From Nonomuraea sp. PA05 (GTDB lineage Bacteria; Actinomycetota; Actinomycetes; Streptosporangiales; Streptosporangiaceae), in the NCBI RefSeq assembly GCF_008086045.1, contig NZ_VSEY01000005.1:310001-374000 (forward strand): DNA of 64,000 nt, written 5' to 3'. Made by a program: the position numbers and the translations under genes. Shown here piece after piece: positions 8,357-18,200 of this stretch (within the stretch, counting starts at the first letter, position 1; the number at the start of each line of letters is the position of its first letter). Under the pieces are notes generated by a model. The model made no database searches. It saw nothing but the letters and a program-made list of their open reading frames with translations, and was not told the origin of the DNA.

Positions 8357-8419
8357 GACGTCATGATGACATCAATATGGCGTCATTACAACCAGAGGCG
8401 TGACGTCGCTATGGCGTCG
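8355..8419. promoter_or_regulatory. Five 11-bp-phased ATGRCRTCA repeats, likely RHH operator
   Basis: On the + strand the nonamer occurs as ATGACGTCA (8355), ATGACATCA (8366), ATGGCGTCA (8377), GTGACGTCG (8400) and ATGGCGTCG (8411). Spacings are 11, 11, 23 and 11 bp. The first copy extends to a perfect 10-bp palindrome and covers the start codon of the RHH gene. Helically phased tandem sites are how RHH dimers bind cooperatively, so the neighbouring RHH protein is the obvious ligand. The sites also lie just upstream of the rightward hydrolase gene at 8458 and may control both directions. Confidence 0.6.
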
Positions 8420-8457
8420 TCGATAAAAGGGGGGCGGGCAGGCGCTAGCGTGCTGCC

Positions 8458-9327
8458 ATGTCGGACGTGCGACTCGTGGCCTCGGGGCCGCTGCGGATCT
8501 GGACCGAGCGGGCCGGGGATCCCGGGCTTCCCGCGGTGCTGATGATCATGGGGTCGGCCGCTCAGGGCGTCAGTTGCCCTGACGCGCTGGTCGGCCGGCT
8601 CGTCGAGCGCGGGGTGCAGGTGATCCGGTTCGACCATCGGGACACCGGCCGGTCCAGCGTCGTCGACTTCGACGCGCATCCGTACACGATCGGGGACATG
8701 GCCCGCGACTGCCTTGCTGTGCTGGACGGCCATGGGCTGGAATCCGCTCACGTGGCCGGGACGTCCCTGGGCGGCATGCTCGCGCAGTGGCTGGCGGTGC
8801 ACGCGCCGGACCGGGTCCGGTCCCTGACCGTGATGTCCAGCTCGCCGATGGGCCACGATCCGCGTCCCGTGTGGGAACGGGCGCGGGCCGGGGAACCGGC
8901 CGACCCGGACGATCTGCCGCCGCCGTCGCCGGAGTTCCTCGCCCACCTGGCCGCCGGGCTGCCGCCGGGGGTGGAGTCCGACGTGGCCCTGTTCCGGATC
9001 TTCAACGGCCCGGTCCGGCCGTTCGACGAGCCCGCCGCCCGGGCCATGCTGGAGCTGGCGCTGTCGCGGGCCGCCGACCCGGCGGCGGCGGCCAACCACC
9101 ACCGGGCCGTGTGGCTGGAGGACCCCGGCCTGCTCGCCCCGCTGTCGTCGATCACCGCGCCGGCCTCGATCGTGCACGGCGACCAGGATCCGGTCTACCC
9201 GCTCGGTCACGGCGAGGCGCTGGCGGCCGCGATCCCGGGCGCGGAGTTGCACGTCGTGCCCGGGATGGGTCACGTCATGACGTCACCCGGCCTGCCCGAG
9301 GAGGTCGCCGATCTGATCCGGCTGTGA
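8458..9327 (+). CDS. Alpha/beta hydrolase (RdmC/methylesterase-like)
   Basis: 289-residue alpha/beta-hydrolase. The oxyanion-loop region is LMIMGSAAQG, the nucleophile elbow is GTSLGG with Ser near 103, the acid is in VHGDQDPVYP, and the catalytic His is in PGMGHVM near the C-terminus, so the triad is complete. The RFDHRDTGRS motif near residue 57 is shared with aclacinomycin methylesterase-like and haloperoxidase-like hydrolases. Start ATG at 8458. It is divergent from the RHH cassette and shares the 100-bp spacer with the phased repeats. Substrate not predictable. Confidence 0.88.
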   Translation: MSDVRLVASGPLRIWTERAGDPGLPAVLMIMGSAAQGVSCPDALVGRLVERGVQVIRFDHRDTGRSSVVDFDAHPYTIGDMARDCLAVLDGHGLESAHVAGTSLGGMLAQWLAVHAPDRVRSLTVMSSSPMGHDPRPVWERARAGEPADPDDLPPPSPEFLAHLAAGLPPGVESDVALFRIFNGPVRPFDEPAARAMLELALSRAADPAAAANHHRAVWLEDPGLLAPLSSITAPASIVHGDQDPVYPLGHGEALAAAIPGAELHVVPGMGHVMTSPGLPEEVADLIRL

Positions 9328-9338
9328 CGGCTGGCGGG

Positions 9339-10940
9339 TCAGACGGGCGCGTCGTCCCCGCAGGTGGCGCCCGGCGTCACGGCCCCGAGCTCCAGCTCCA
9401 GCAGCAAGCGGTGCGTCGGGTTGTCCAGCGCGACGCCGAACAGCTCCTGCGCGCGCCTGATCCGCTTGCGGACGGTGTTCTCGTGCAGCGTCAGCTCCGC
9501 GCCGGCGGCCCGGACGTCCCCGAAGTTACGCAGATAGGACAGCAGCGTCGCCCGGTAGGCGGTGCCGTGCCTGACGTCGTAGGCGTCGATGACGCCGCCG
9601 AAGCCCGTCCGCAACATCGGATCGCCGCGCACGGCGTCGAACAGCCGTTGCTGGACGATCTCGGCGTGCAGGTCCCGCGCCGCGTAGCTGCCCGGGCGGG
9701 CGCCCGTGTCCCGCAGGTGGCTGATGGCGCGGTCGAGGTCGTCGCGGGCCTGGCGGAGCCCGTCGGGGTCCTCGACGGGCTCGCTGCGGACGATCAGCAG
9801 GTTCGTGTGCAGCAGCCTGGTCGCCCGCTGGTGGAAGTGGGTGGCCAGGGTGGCGACGGTGACCGAGCCGCGGGGCGCGGCTTCGAGCAGCACGTACATT
9901 CGGTCCTTGACCAGGCTGACGGTCGGCTCGTGGCCCAGGGAACGGGCGTCGAGTTCGAGCAGTCCGAGGGCGCGCAGCAGGCCGGCCCGGTGGTCGGGGC
10001 GGTGGTCCGTACGGTGGTCGGGGCGGTGGTCGGGGTTCGCGGTCTCGGCGAGGCAGAGGAGGCTCGCCGGCAGGGGGAGCGCGCGGTCGGCGTGGCCCGG
10101 ATGTCGCAGCGCCGTCTGAAGGGCGGCGTTGCGGCTCTCCTGGTCGGCGTCCAGGTGCCGGCGGATGGTGAGCAGGTGCAGCGCGGCGAGCTTGGCCGCG
10201 GTGGCGAGCACGGCCTCGCTGTCGGTGATCGCGTCCTCGTCGGGGAAGGTCGCCCACAGCGAGCCGAGAGCCGTGTCCCCGGCGCGGATCACGACGGCGA
10301 GCCGCGGGTCGTAGCCGTCGCGGCGGATCAGCTTGACGGAGTCGCTGCGCCACAGCTCGTCGGTCAGGTGGTGGGGCAGCGCGTGGTCGGGGACCTGCCG
10401 GGAGAGGATGCCCACCCGCCGCGTCTCGTCGATCGGCTGGCCCGGCAGGTTGGAGTAGGCGACGATCGTCTGGTTGGTGTCCATGATCGCCACCGCGCCG
10501 CCGCAGATCGCGGCGACCGAGTTGGCCAGGGAGAACAGGTCGCCGCCCGCGGGGCCGGAGGCGGGCTCGCCGGTGGCCGGTTGGGTGGCCAGCAGCGTGG
10601 AGACCAGGCCGTAGAGGCGGCTCCACGGGATGTCCGGATTGACCGCCACGACCGTGGTGCCCGCCGTCCGCGCCTGCTCGGCGACGTCGGCGGGCAGGCC
10701 GCTCGCGCACTTGACCGCCAGCGCCCCGCCCGTCTCGGACGCGAGCCGCAGCGCCTGGCGGACGGCCCTGGGGGAGGAGAGGTTCAGGCCGAGCGCGAGG
10801 AGCAGGCATTGCGGCGCGACCGGTTCGAGTGCGCCGGCGTCGAGGAGTTCGACGCCGGCCACCGCGAGCTGCGCGTCGCCGGTCGCGAGCTGGACGACGT
10901 CCGGACGCAGCGCGTCGAGCAGGGTCCCCAGTGTGGCCAT
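9339..10940 (-). CDS. PucR-family transcriptional regulator
   Basis: About 533 residues. The N-terminal PucR-type ligand-sensing domain (MATLGTLLDALRPDVVQLATG) is followed by a middle GGDEF-like/linker region. The C-terminal helix-turn-helix reads LRNFGDVRAAGAELTLHENT then VRKRIRRAQELFG, the PucR_HTH signature. I chose the ATG at 10940 because GGGG lies 7 nt upstream; in-frame alternatives are ATG 10946 and GTG 10973, the latter inside a dyad. It is divergent from the FAD/Fe-S dehydrogenase and permease genes, which it probably controls. Known PucR relatives respond to purine or organic-acid metabolites; the ligand here is unknown. Confidence 0.85.
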   Translation of the reverse strand: MATLGTLLDALRPDVVQLATGDAQLAVAGVELLDAGALEPVAPQCLLLALGLNLSSPRAVRQALRLASETGGALAVKCASGLPADVAEQARTAGTTVVAVNPDIPWSRLYGLVSTLLATQPATGEPASGPAGGDLFSLANSVAAICGGAVAIMDTNQTIVAYSNLPGQPIDETRRVGILSRQVPDHALPHHLTDELWRSDSVKLIRRDGYDPRLAVVIRAGDTALGSLWATFPDEDAITDSEAVLATAAKLAALHLLTIRRHLDADQESRNAALQTALRHPGHADRALPLPASLLCLAETANPDHRPDHRTDHRPDHRAGLLRALGLLELDARSLGHEPTVSLVKDRMYVLLEAAPRGSVTVATLATHFHQRATRLLHTNLLIVRSEPVEDPDGLRQARDDLDRAISHLRDTGARPGSYAARDLHAEIVQQRLFDAVRGDPMLRTGFGGVIDAYDVRHGTAYRATLLSYLRNFGDVRAAGAELTLHENTVRKRIRRAQELFGVALDNPTHRLLLELELGAVTPGATCGDDAPV

Positions 10941-10955
10941 GGTCATGCCCCAGGT

Positions 10956-10975
10956 CGGTGTTCGATCCGACACCG
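10956..10975. promoter_or_regulatory. 20-bp dyad in the PucR/dehydrogenase divergent promoter
   Basis: CGGTGTNNGATCNNACACCG is a near-perfect inverted repeat 16-35 bp upstream of the preferred PucR start, in the roughly 140-bp space shared with the rightward gene at 11081. A second short palindrome, GGATATCC, lies at about 10983-10990. Position and symmetry suggest an operator for PucR autoregulation and for control of the dehydrogenase-permease pair. This is inference from sequence only. Confidence 0.45.
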
Positions 10976-11080
10976 CGAACGGGATATCCGGGTCGGATCA
11001 GACATTGTTTCACATGCGGACATCCCGCACTGTTGTCCCACTCCGGTTTTGCCGCCCCACCAGGAAGGAAGGATCGCCAG

Positions 11081-13888
11081 ATGCAGGAGCTGCGCGTGGC
11101 GGTCGGCGCCGGGAACGTGCTGACCTCGATCACCGACCTGATCCGCTACTCCGCTGACGCCAGCCCCTACCACCAGGTGCCCAAGGTCGTGGTGCTGGCC
11201 CGCGACGGCGACGACGTCGCCGCGGTCTTCCGGTACGCCTCCCGCAACGGGCGGCGGGTCGTCCTGCGCGCAGCCGGGACCAGCCTCAACGGCCAGGCAC
11301 AGGGCGACGACATCCTGCTCGACGTCCGCCGCCACTTCGACCACGCGACCGTCGAGGAGGAGGGCGCGATCCTGCGCAGCGCGCCCGGGGTGGTGCTGGC
11401 CAGGGCGAACGCCCGGCTGGCCCGCTACGGGCGGATGCTCGGCCCCGACCCGGCCAGCGCCGCGGCGGCGTGCGTCGGCGGCGTGGTGGCCAACAACGCC
11501 AGCGGCATGACCTGCGGCGTGCACGCCAACTCCTACCGGACGGTCGAGTCCCTGCGGGTCGTGCTGCCGTCGGGAACGCGGATCGACACCGCCGCCCCGG
11601 ACGCCGACCGGCGTCTCGCCGAAGCCGAGCCCGAGCTGGTCGCCCGGCTGCTCGCGATCCGCGACGAGATCCGCGCCGACCCGGAGCTCACCGCGCGGAT
11701 CCGGACCAAGTTCGCGATCAAGAACACCAGCGGTTACCGGCTGGACGCCTTCCTCGACGGCGACACCCCGGCGCAGATCGTGCGCGGCCTCCTCGTCGGC
11801 TCCCAGGGCACGCTGGGCTTCCTGGAGGAGATCACCTTCCGCACCGTCCCCAGCCCGAGGTGGGCGAGCACCGCCTTCCTGCACTTCGCCGACCTGGCCG
11901 CCGCCGCGTCGGTCGTCCCCGCGCTGATGGACCTCGGCGCGCGGGCCGCGGAGCTGCTGGACAACCTCTCGCTGCGCGCCATCCGTCCCATGGACGGAGC
12001 CCCCGACTGGACGCGCGAGCTCGGCGGCGACGACGCGGGGCTGCTCGTCGAGTTCCGCGCCGGCGACCAGGCCGAGCTGGACCGCTTCGAGGACGAGGCC
12101 CGGAAGATCCTCGACGGCGTCGTACTGAACGGCGGCTTCACCCGCGACGCCAAGACCGCGGGCGGCTTCTGGGCCGTGCGCAAGGGACTGCTCACCGCCC
12201 TGGGCGCGAACCGGCCACCGGGCACGATCCTGCTAGGCGAGGACGTCTGCGTGCCACCGGCACGCGTCGCCGAGGCGGCGGTCGCGCTGCGCGACATCCT
12301 CGCCTGCCACCGGTTCGACGCCTCCGTCGCCGGGCACGCCTCAGCCGGGAACCTGCACTTCACCATGGTGTTCGACCCGGCCGACCCGGCTGACGTCGAA
12401 CGGTACGCCCGATGCGTGGAGGACGTCGTCGCGCTGATCGTGGATCGCTTCGACGGCTCGCTGAAGGGCGAGCACGGCACCGGCCGCAACATGGCGCCCT
12501 TCCTCAAACGCGAGTGGGGGCCGCGGCTGACCGAGCTGATGCGCCGGGTCAAACGCGCCTTCGACCCGCACGGCATCCTCGGCGCCGGCGTGCTGTTCAC
12601 CGACGACCCCCGCGCCCACCTGCGCCACCTCAAGGCGCTCCCGGCCGTGAACCCCCTGCTCGACGGCTGCATCGAATGCGGCTTCTGCGAGCCGGTGTGC
12701 CCGAGCCGCGACCTGACCACCACCCCGCGCCAGCGCATCGTCCTGCAACGCGAGATCGCCCGCCGCGGCTCGCACGCCGGCCTGGAGAGCGCCTACGGTT
12801 ACGCGGCTGTGGACACCTGCGCCGCCGACGGGTCCTGCGCGACGGCGTGCCCGGTCGGCATCGACACCGGCCACGTGATGAAGGAGCTGCGGCAGGCCAG
12901 GCACGGCGGCGCGGCCGGACGCGTCACACTGACCGTCGCGCGGAACTGGGCCACGGCCGAACGCCTCGCCCGGGTCCTGCTACGGCTGGCCAGGACGCTC
13001 GCCCACCTGGCCGGCGACCGGCCGGTGCGGGCGGTGAGCCTGCTGGCCAGGAAGGTGCTCGGCGCGAACCGCGTACCGGAATGGCTGCCCGCGACCCCCG
13101 GCCCCGCCCCCGCGATCGCCGCGCGCGGACACCGGCCGGCGGGGACGACGGCCGTCTACGTCCCGTCCTGCGTCAACCGGATCTTCGGCGCGCCGCCCGG
13201 CGCGCCCGACCCCACCACGGTCACGGCCGCCCTGCCCGCCCTCGCCGGCCGCGCGGGCATCGCGCTGTGGACGCCGCCCGACCTGGCAGGCGCCTGCTGC
13301 GGCACCGTCTGGCACAGCAAGGGCCACCGGGCCGCGCACGCCCACGCCGCCGGCGACCTCGTGCGGCGCCTGTGGGACTGGTCCGACGGCGGCCGGCTGC
13401 CCGTCGTGGTGGACGCCGCCTCCTGCACGCTCGGCATCCTGCGGGAGGCGCCGCCCGTCCTCGACGACGGCGACCGGGCCCGGCACGCCGCGCTCACCGT
13501 GCTCGACGCGCTCACCTGGGCGCGTACCGACCTGCTGCCCAAACTCACCGTCACCCGCCGCCTGTCCCGCGCCGTCCTGCACCCGACCTGCGCGATGACC
13601 CACCTCGGCACCGCCGCCGACCTGCGCGCCGTGGCGGACGCGCTCGCCGAGGACGTGGTCGAACCGCTCACCGCCACCTGCTGCGGCTTCGCCGGAGACC
13701 GCGGCTTCCTGCACCGCGAGCTGACCGAGAGCGCCACCCGCGCCGAGACCGCCGAACTCGCCGGGATCACGGCCGACGCCTACCTGAGCGGCAACCGCCC
13801 CTGCGAGATCGGCCTCCAGCACGCCGGCGGCCACCCGTACGAACACGCCCTGGTGGCACTCGAACGAGCCACCAGACCCCCCAAGTAA
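11081..13888 (+). CDS. FAD- and (Fe-S)-binding oxidoreductase, D-lactate/glycolate dehydrogenase type (GlcD-GlcF fusion)
   Basis: 935-residue fusion that would oxidise a 2-hydroxy acid and pass electrons to the quinone pool. Residues 1-460 are a PCMH/FAD-oxidase module (VLRAAGTSLNGQAQGDDILL, CVGGVVANNASGMTCGVHAN, GEHGTGRNMAPFL). Two 4Fe-4S motifs follow near 530 and 590: C-ECGFCEPVCPS and C-ADGSCATACPVGID. Two CCG cysteine-rich motifs (ACCGTVWHSKG, CCGFAGDRG) end the GlcF-like half. The ATG at 11081 has AGGAAGGAAGG upstream. The open frame extends further 5' but overlaps the regulator, so that part is not coding. Its partner genes are the PucR regulator and the permease 16 bp downstream. D-lactate is the best guess. 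Confidence 0.9.
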   Translation: MQELRVAVGAGNVLTSITDLIRYSADASPYHQVPKVVVLARDGDDVAAVFRYASRNGRRVVLRAAGTSLNGQAQGDDILLDVRRHFDHATVEEEGAILRSAPGVVLARANARLARYGRMLGPDPASAAAACVGGVVANNASGMTCGVHANSYRTVESLRVVLPSGTRIDTAAPDADRRLAEAEPELVARLLAIRDEIRADPELTARIRTKFAIKNTSGYRLDAFLDGDTPAQIVRGLLVGSQGTLGFLEEITFRTVPSPRWASTAFLHFADLAAAASVVPALMDLGARAAELLDNLSLRAIRPMDGAPDWTRELGGDDAGLLVEFRAGDQAELDRFEDEARKILDGVVLNGGFTRDAKTAGGFWAVRKGLLTALGANRPPGTILLGEDVCVPPARVAEAAVALRDILACHRFDASVAGHASAGNLHFTMVFDPADPADVERYARCVEDVVALIVDRFDGSLKGEHGTGRNMAPFLKREWGPRLTELMRRVKRAFDPHGILGAGVLFTDDPRAHLRHLKALPAVNPLLDGCIECGFCEPVCPSRDLTTTPRQRIVLQREIARRGSHAGLESAYGYAAVDTCAADGSCATACPVGIDTGHVMKELRQARHGGAAGRVTLTVARNWATAERLARVLLRLARTLAHLAGDRPVRAVSLLARKVLGANRVPEWLPATPGPAPAIAARGHRPAGTTAVYVPSCVNRIFGAPPGAPDPTTVTAALPALAGRAGIALWTPPDLAGACCGTVWHSKGHRAAHAHAAGDLVRRLWDWSDGGRLPVVVDAASCTLGILREAPPVLDDGDRARHAALTVLDALTWARTDLLPKLTVTRRLSRAVLHPTCAMTHLGTAADLRAVADALAEDVVEPLTATCCGFAGDRGFLHRELTESATRAETAELAGITADAYLSGNRPCEIGLQHAGGHPYEHALVALERATRPPK

Positions 13889-13904
13889 GGAACGGAGTCC
13901 CGTC

Positions 13905-15224
13905 GTGACGAGTGAACCACGCGCGATGACGCGCGACGACCGCAAGGTCCTGGCCGGCACCCTGGCCGGCACCACCATCGAGTGGTACGACTTCTTCATC
14001 TACGCCCAGGCCGCCGGCCTGGTGTTCGGCCCGCTCTTCCTGGCCCCCGTGAACGAGCAGGCCCCCGGCCTGGCCACGCTCATCTCGCTGGCCACGATCG
14101 GCATCAGCTTCCTGTTCCGGCCGCTCGGCGCGATCATCGCCGGCCGGTACGGCGACCGCCTGGGCCGCAAGCGCATGCTCGTGCTGACCCTGCTCCTGAT
14201 GGGCGCGGCCACCACCCTCATCGGCCTGCTGCCCACCTACGAGACGATCGGCGTGGCCGCCCCCATCGCCCTCATCCTGCTGCGCATCCTCCAGGGCTTC
14301 TCCGCCGGCGGCGAATGGGGCGGCGCCGCCCTGCTGTCGGTCGAGCACGCGCCCCGCGAGCGGCGCGGCTGGTGGGGCGCCTTCCCGCAGATCGGCGTGC
14401 CCATCGGGCTCATCCTGGCCACCGGCGTCCTGTGGATCATGAGCACGGTGACCACCCCCGAGCAGTTCCAGGCGTGGGGCTGGCGGGTGCCGTTCCTGCT
14501 GTCCCTGGCCCTGATCGTCATCGGCTACCTGGTGCGGCGGGCCGTGGATGAGAGCCCGGTGTTCCAGGAGCTGCAGCAGCGCGCCAAGACCTCCTCCGCG
14601 CCGCTGCGCGACCTGTTCCGCGGCAACAGCAAGAACGTGATCCTCACCGCGCTCATCTTCGTGGCCAACAACGCGGCCGGTTACCTGCTCATCGCCTACT
14701 TCATCAGCTACGGCACCACCGCACTGGGCCTGTCGCGGCCGTCCGTCCTGCTGGCCACCGTCGCCGGGTCGGTCGGCTGGCTGGTCTTCACCCTGTACGG
14801 CGGAGCGCTGTCGGACCGGATCGGCCGGGTCCGCACCTTCCAGATCGGCTATGGGCTCATCTTCGTCTGGATGATCCCGCTCTTCCTGCTGATGGAGACG
14901 CGCGACATCTGGCTCTTCACCGTCGCGATCATCGTGCTGACCATTGGACTGGGCCTGTCGTACGGGCCCATGTCGGCCATGTACGCCGAGATATTCCCCG
15001 TCTCGGTGCGTTACTCCGGAGTGGCCATCGGGTACGCGCTCGGCGCCATCCTGGGCGGCGCGTTCGCTCCCACGATCGCTGCGGCGCTGGTGCAGGGCAC
15101 GGGGTCCGCGTTCTCCGTCGGCGTCTACATCATGGTGCTGTGCGTGATCTCGCTGGCTGCCGTCACGGTGGTCAAGGAGCCGAAGGGCGTCGATCTGGGG
15201 CTGAGTCAGCAGCCGATCGCCTGA
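13905..15224 (+). CDS. MFS permease, metabolite:H+ symporter (MHS) family
   Basis: 439-residue, 12-TM major facilitator. The N-terminus GTLAGTTIEWYDFFIYAQAAGLVFGP is the MHS (ProP/KgtP/ShiA) hallmark, and GRYGDRLGRKRMLVLTLLLMG (loop 2-3, RxGDRxGRK) and LQGFSAGGEWGGAALL are also typical. GTG start at 13905 with AAGGAACGGAG upstream; 16 bp after the dehydrogenase stop, so same transcript. Probably imports the hydroxy-acid or dicarboxylate used by the upstream enzyme. Family members carry betaine, shikimate, 2-oxoglutarate or citrate, so substrate is inferred from context only. Confidence 0.9.
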   Translation: MTSEPRAMTRDDRKVLAGTLAGTTIEWYDFFIYAQAAGLVFGPLFLAPVNEQAPGLATLISLATIGISFLFRPLGAIIAGRYGDRLGRKRMLVLTLLLMGAATTLIGLLPTYETIGVAAPIALILLRILQGFSAGGEWGGAALLSVEHAPRERRGWWGAFPQIGVPIGLILATGVLWIMSTVTTPEQFQAWGWRVPFLLSLALIVIGYLVRRAVDESPVFQELQQRAKTSSAPLRDLFRGNSKNVILTALIFVANNAAGYLLIAYFISYGTTALGLSRPSVLLATVAGSVGWLVFTLYGGALSDRIGRVRTFQIGYGLIFVWMIPLFLLMETRDIWLFTVAIIVLTIGLGLSYGPMSAMYAEIFPVSVRYSGVAIGYALGAILGGAFAPTIAAALVQGTGSAFSVGVYIMVLCVISLAAVTVVKEPKGVDLGLSQQPIA

Positions 15225-15236
15225 CGGTGCCCGCTG

Positions 15237-15267
15237 TGGCGCGACTACGGGGTTCGGAGCCGCGCCA
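15237..15267. terminator. Hairpin between convergent genes
   Basis: TGGCGCG (15237-15243) and CGCGCCA (15261-15267) form a perfect 7-bp stem around a 17-nt loop in the 55-bp space between the ends of the permease and STAND genes. No U-run follows, as usual for actinomycete terminators. Confidence 0.4.
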
Positions 15268-15279
15268 TGGCAGGTGGCA

Positions 15280-18200
15280 CTACGCCGACGGCATGGAGGC
15301 GGGCGAACCCGCCTGCGGGTGAGGCGGCATGCGAAACCCTCCCATGTCCCCGAGCCCGAGCACGGACGGCCTCGGGTTGGAAGACGGCCACGAATCGGTG
15401 GAGTGGAGGTATTCCGCCCCGCACCGTGCAGCCAAGCGGAAGAACCACCAGCATGTCCGCTCGTCGAGATTGCCGAAGGTGCAGTGAAGGAGCGCGGTGG
15501 CCAGCAGCGACAAGGGCAGCTGATTGATCCAGTCCTCACGGAAGTCGTCAGTGATCAGTTGGGCGTCGGCGTCGCGGATCACCCGCATCAGTGGAGCGAA
15601 GAGGTCGTGGCGTCCCTCACCTCGTATGATCTGGTCGAACAGCTCCTCTTGAGCGCTTGCGTCCGGCGGTATGCGTTTGGCGACGATGGAGAGCAGGAGC
15701 ATGGCCGGATCTCTGGTCAAGGGAGCGCTGCTGTCGAAGGTGGTCAGGTCGACCAACCTGAATCGTTGCGGCAGGAGTTCTCCCTGTCGCGTGCGCTGCA
15801 GGAGGACGTTGCCTGTATGCAGGTCGCCATGTGTCAGCCCGCGCAGGTGCTGGACATGGTCTTGGGCGACGATATCTCCCGCGGCCATGGCGAGGGGATT
15901 GGGCAGCAGTCGGGCGTTGCTGTCGTCTGCGAACATGATCCAGCGACGGTCCGGGCGCAGGAGCCCGTTCTGCTGCGCCCAGGCGCGCAGCTTGCCCTGC
16001 GGCCCGAATTTCTCGCGCAACTCACTTCGCAGGTATTCGCCTGAGTCGATGTGCGAATAGGGATCCGGCTGCTTCTTGTTCCACTTGCGGATCAGCCCGT
16101 GCGTCACCGCGTTGAACGCGGCGACGATTTCCCCAGGGGACTCCAGTTCTGCCATTTGCCACAATGTGGCGAAACTGCCTCCGGCGACCTCTTGCAGGAG
16201 CACGTAGCCTCCTGCACCGCCGATGGCGGGGGAATGAGGCTTGAGCGCGACCAGGTGCTCCCTGCGGAATGCTCCCGGGCTGGCATTCCACGCCCGCTGG
16301 TGCTGCATGGGTTCGCGTGATGGAGGGCCAGGAGGACAGCTTTTCGCGATCACTTTGCTGGTGCGCTGGTCGCTGTCGGGAGGGGTTCTCACGATGAGAG
16401 CCAGCAGGCGGCTCTCTGTATACCCACTCTTCGCCCAGACTGGACGGTTAACTGTTATCTCATAGCTCCCGGTAGCGGCCCAGGCATCCAGGGCCTGTGC
16501 CGCCGATTCCCCTAGATGTTCCACGATGATCTCGCGATCGTTCCGCTTGACCTGGCGGGGAGAGCCCGGTGTGCTGTCGACCTTCAGTTGGTCGAGCTCA
16601 TGCAACAGATCGGCTGGTTTGTTGAAGAGGTGACGGTGGTTGTCCAGGTAGGCCTGCTCGGCCACGGACAATCGCCTGGGCACGATGTGGCCGTTCACCT
16701 TGACGAGGAGCGTCTGCTCGACCATTACTACCGCGCGGTTCACCTTCTCCAGAACGGTGATCAGGGCGTCCACCGCGTGGAACTGGGCCGTTTCGCGTCG
16801 CGGGGTCTCGTCACGCAGTGCGCGATCCATCTCCTCAAGTTGCTCGTCGGCCGTCCTGCCTGTTGTCGCCGCCCGGAACTTCATGACGTAGCGCTCGTTG
16901 TGAGATCGATGGGCGGTCGGCACATCGAATCCGAAGGCGCCCGCGACTTGTACGACAGCGTCCTCTACCTTGGCGAAGGCGTCGTCGCTGCCGTCCGTGA
17001 CCCTGATCTCCAGTGCGGTGGATTCCGGGATATTCCACTCCCCGAGCGCGAGGGCGGAGGCCTGGTCCAGGTCGAGCCGCGCACCCTCCTCGAAGGCGTT
17101 CTTGTAGGCCGAGTCGCCCAGTCGCCGCCGGCAGTCCCGCTGACACGTCTTGTGATGCTCGGCTACCCATGGCGCGCCCATCTGCGGCTCCCCGGCCGCA
17201 TGCCAGTTGTGCTCCAACGCCCCCACGAGTTGGACGGCCAACGGCAGCTGTCCAAGTTCCACGAAGATCCGCACTGAGGTCTCCAACGCCAGCAGGGTTC
17301 CGAGCGTGTCGTGGAAGAGTCGCTTGATGCGAAGACTCTTCCTGACATTCAGCAGAGCGTCCTCGACGCGGCCGGTCGCGAGCATGCCGCCCGCAAGTGC
17401 CCAGTGGGCGTGGGAGCTGACCCACTGCTCGCCGCGCTCCCTGCACATTTGCAGGCAGTCCTGTAGTAAAGCCTCGGCTTCCTGAACTTCGCCCTGTGCC
17501 GTCAGTACCAGCGCTGACTCGACGACGGCGGGTAGCAGGCCGGGGTTGAGCTCCTTGCAGTCGGTGTTGAACTCGAGCGCCATGCCCAGCAGCGCGCCGG
17601 CCTTGTTGAGATCACCCTGAAGCAGTGCCGCGGTGCCCTGCATCTTGGAGGCGAGCATCGCTGCCCGTGAGTCGCCGACCTTGGCCGCCTCTTCGAGGCA
17701 GGTCTCGGCCCTGTTCTGCGCCCCTTCGCTGTCACCCTGTGCGCTACAGACGTAGGACAGGACCCACAAGGCCTTACATCGTTCCTTGCTCGGCTCCGTG
17801 CCGGGCTCCAGCGCCTGTTCAAGATACTTCCGTCCGTCGCGGGCGAACCCGCAGCACACCCACATGAACCACAGCGACGACAGCAGCCGTAGCGCCAGCG
17901 CCTTCCTTCCCGCCGACCGCAGCGCGTATTCGAGCGCCGTGCGCACGTTCTGGTATTCCTGACGCATGCGGACGAACCAATAGATCTGGCGTGGCCCTGA
18001 CCAGGCATCCTCACTGCGCTGGGCCAGGCTCGTGTAGTACTCCAGGTGGCGTTGGCGGAGCTGCTCGGACTGGCCGAGCTCGTGGAGCCATTCCCCGCCA
18101 TACTCAGCCAGGGCGTCGACCAGCTTGTAGCGCCCGTTCTCCTGATCATTCCTGTAGAGCAGGATCGACTTCTCCACCAGTCCGCTCAGAAGGCTGGAGA

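Noticed and set aside
10829..11080. 5' extension of the FAD/Fe-S dehydrogenase frame
   Set aside because: It overlaps the divergent PucR gene, and the ATG at 11081 has a strong ribosome site and matches the family start.
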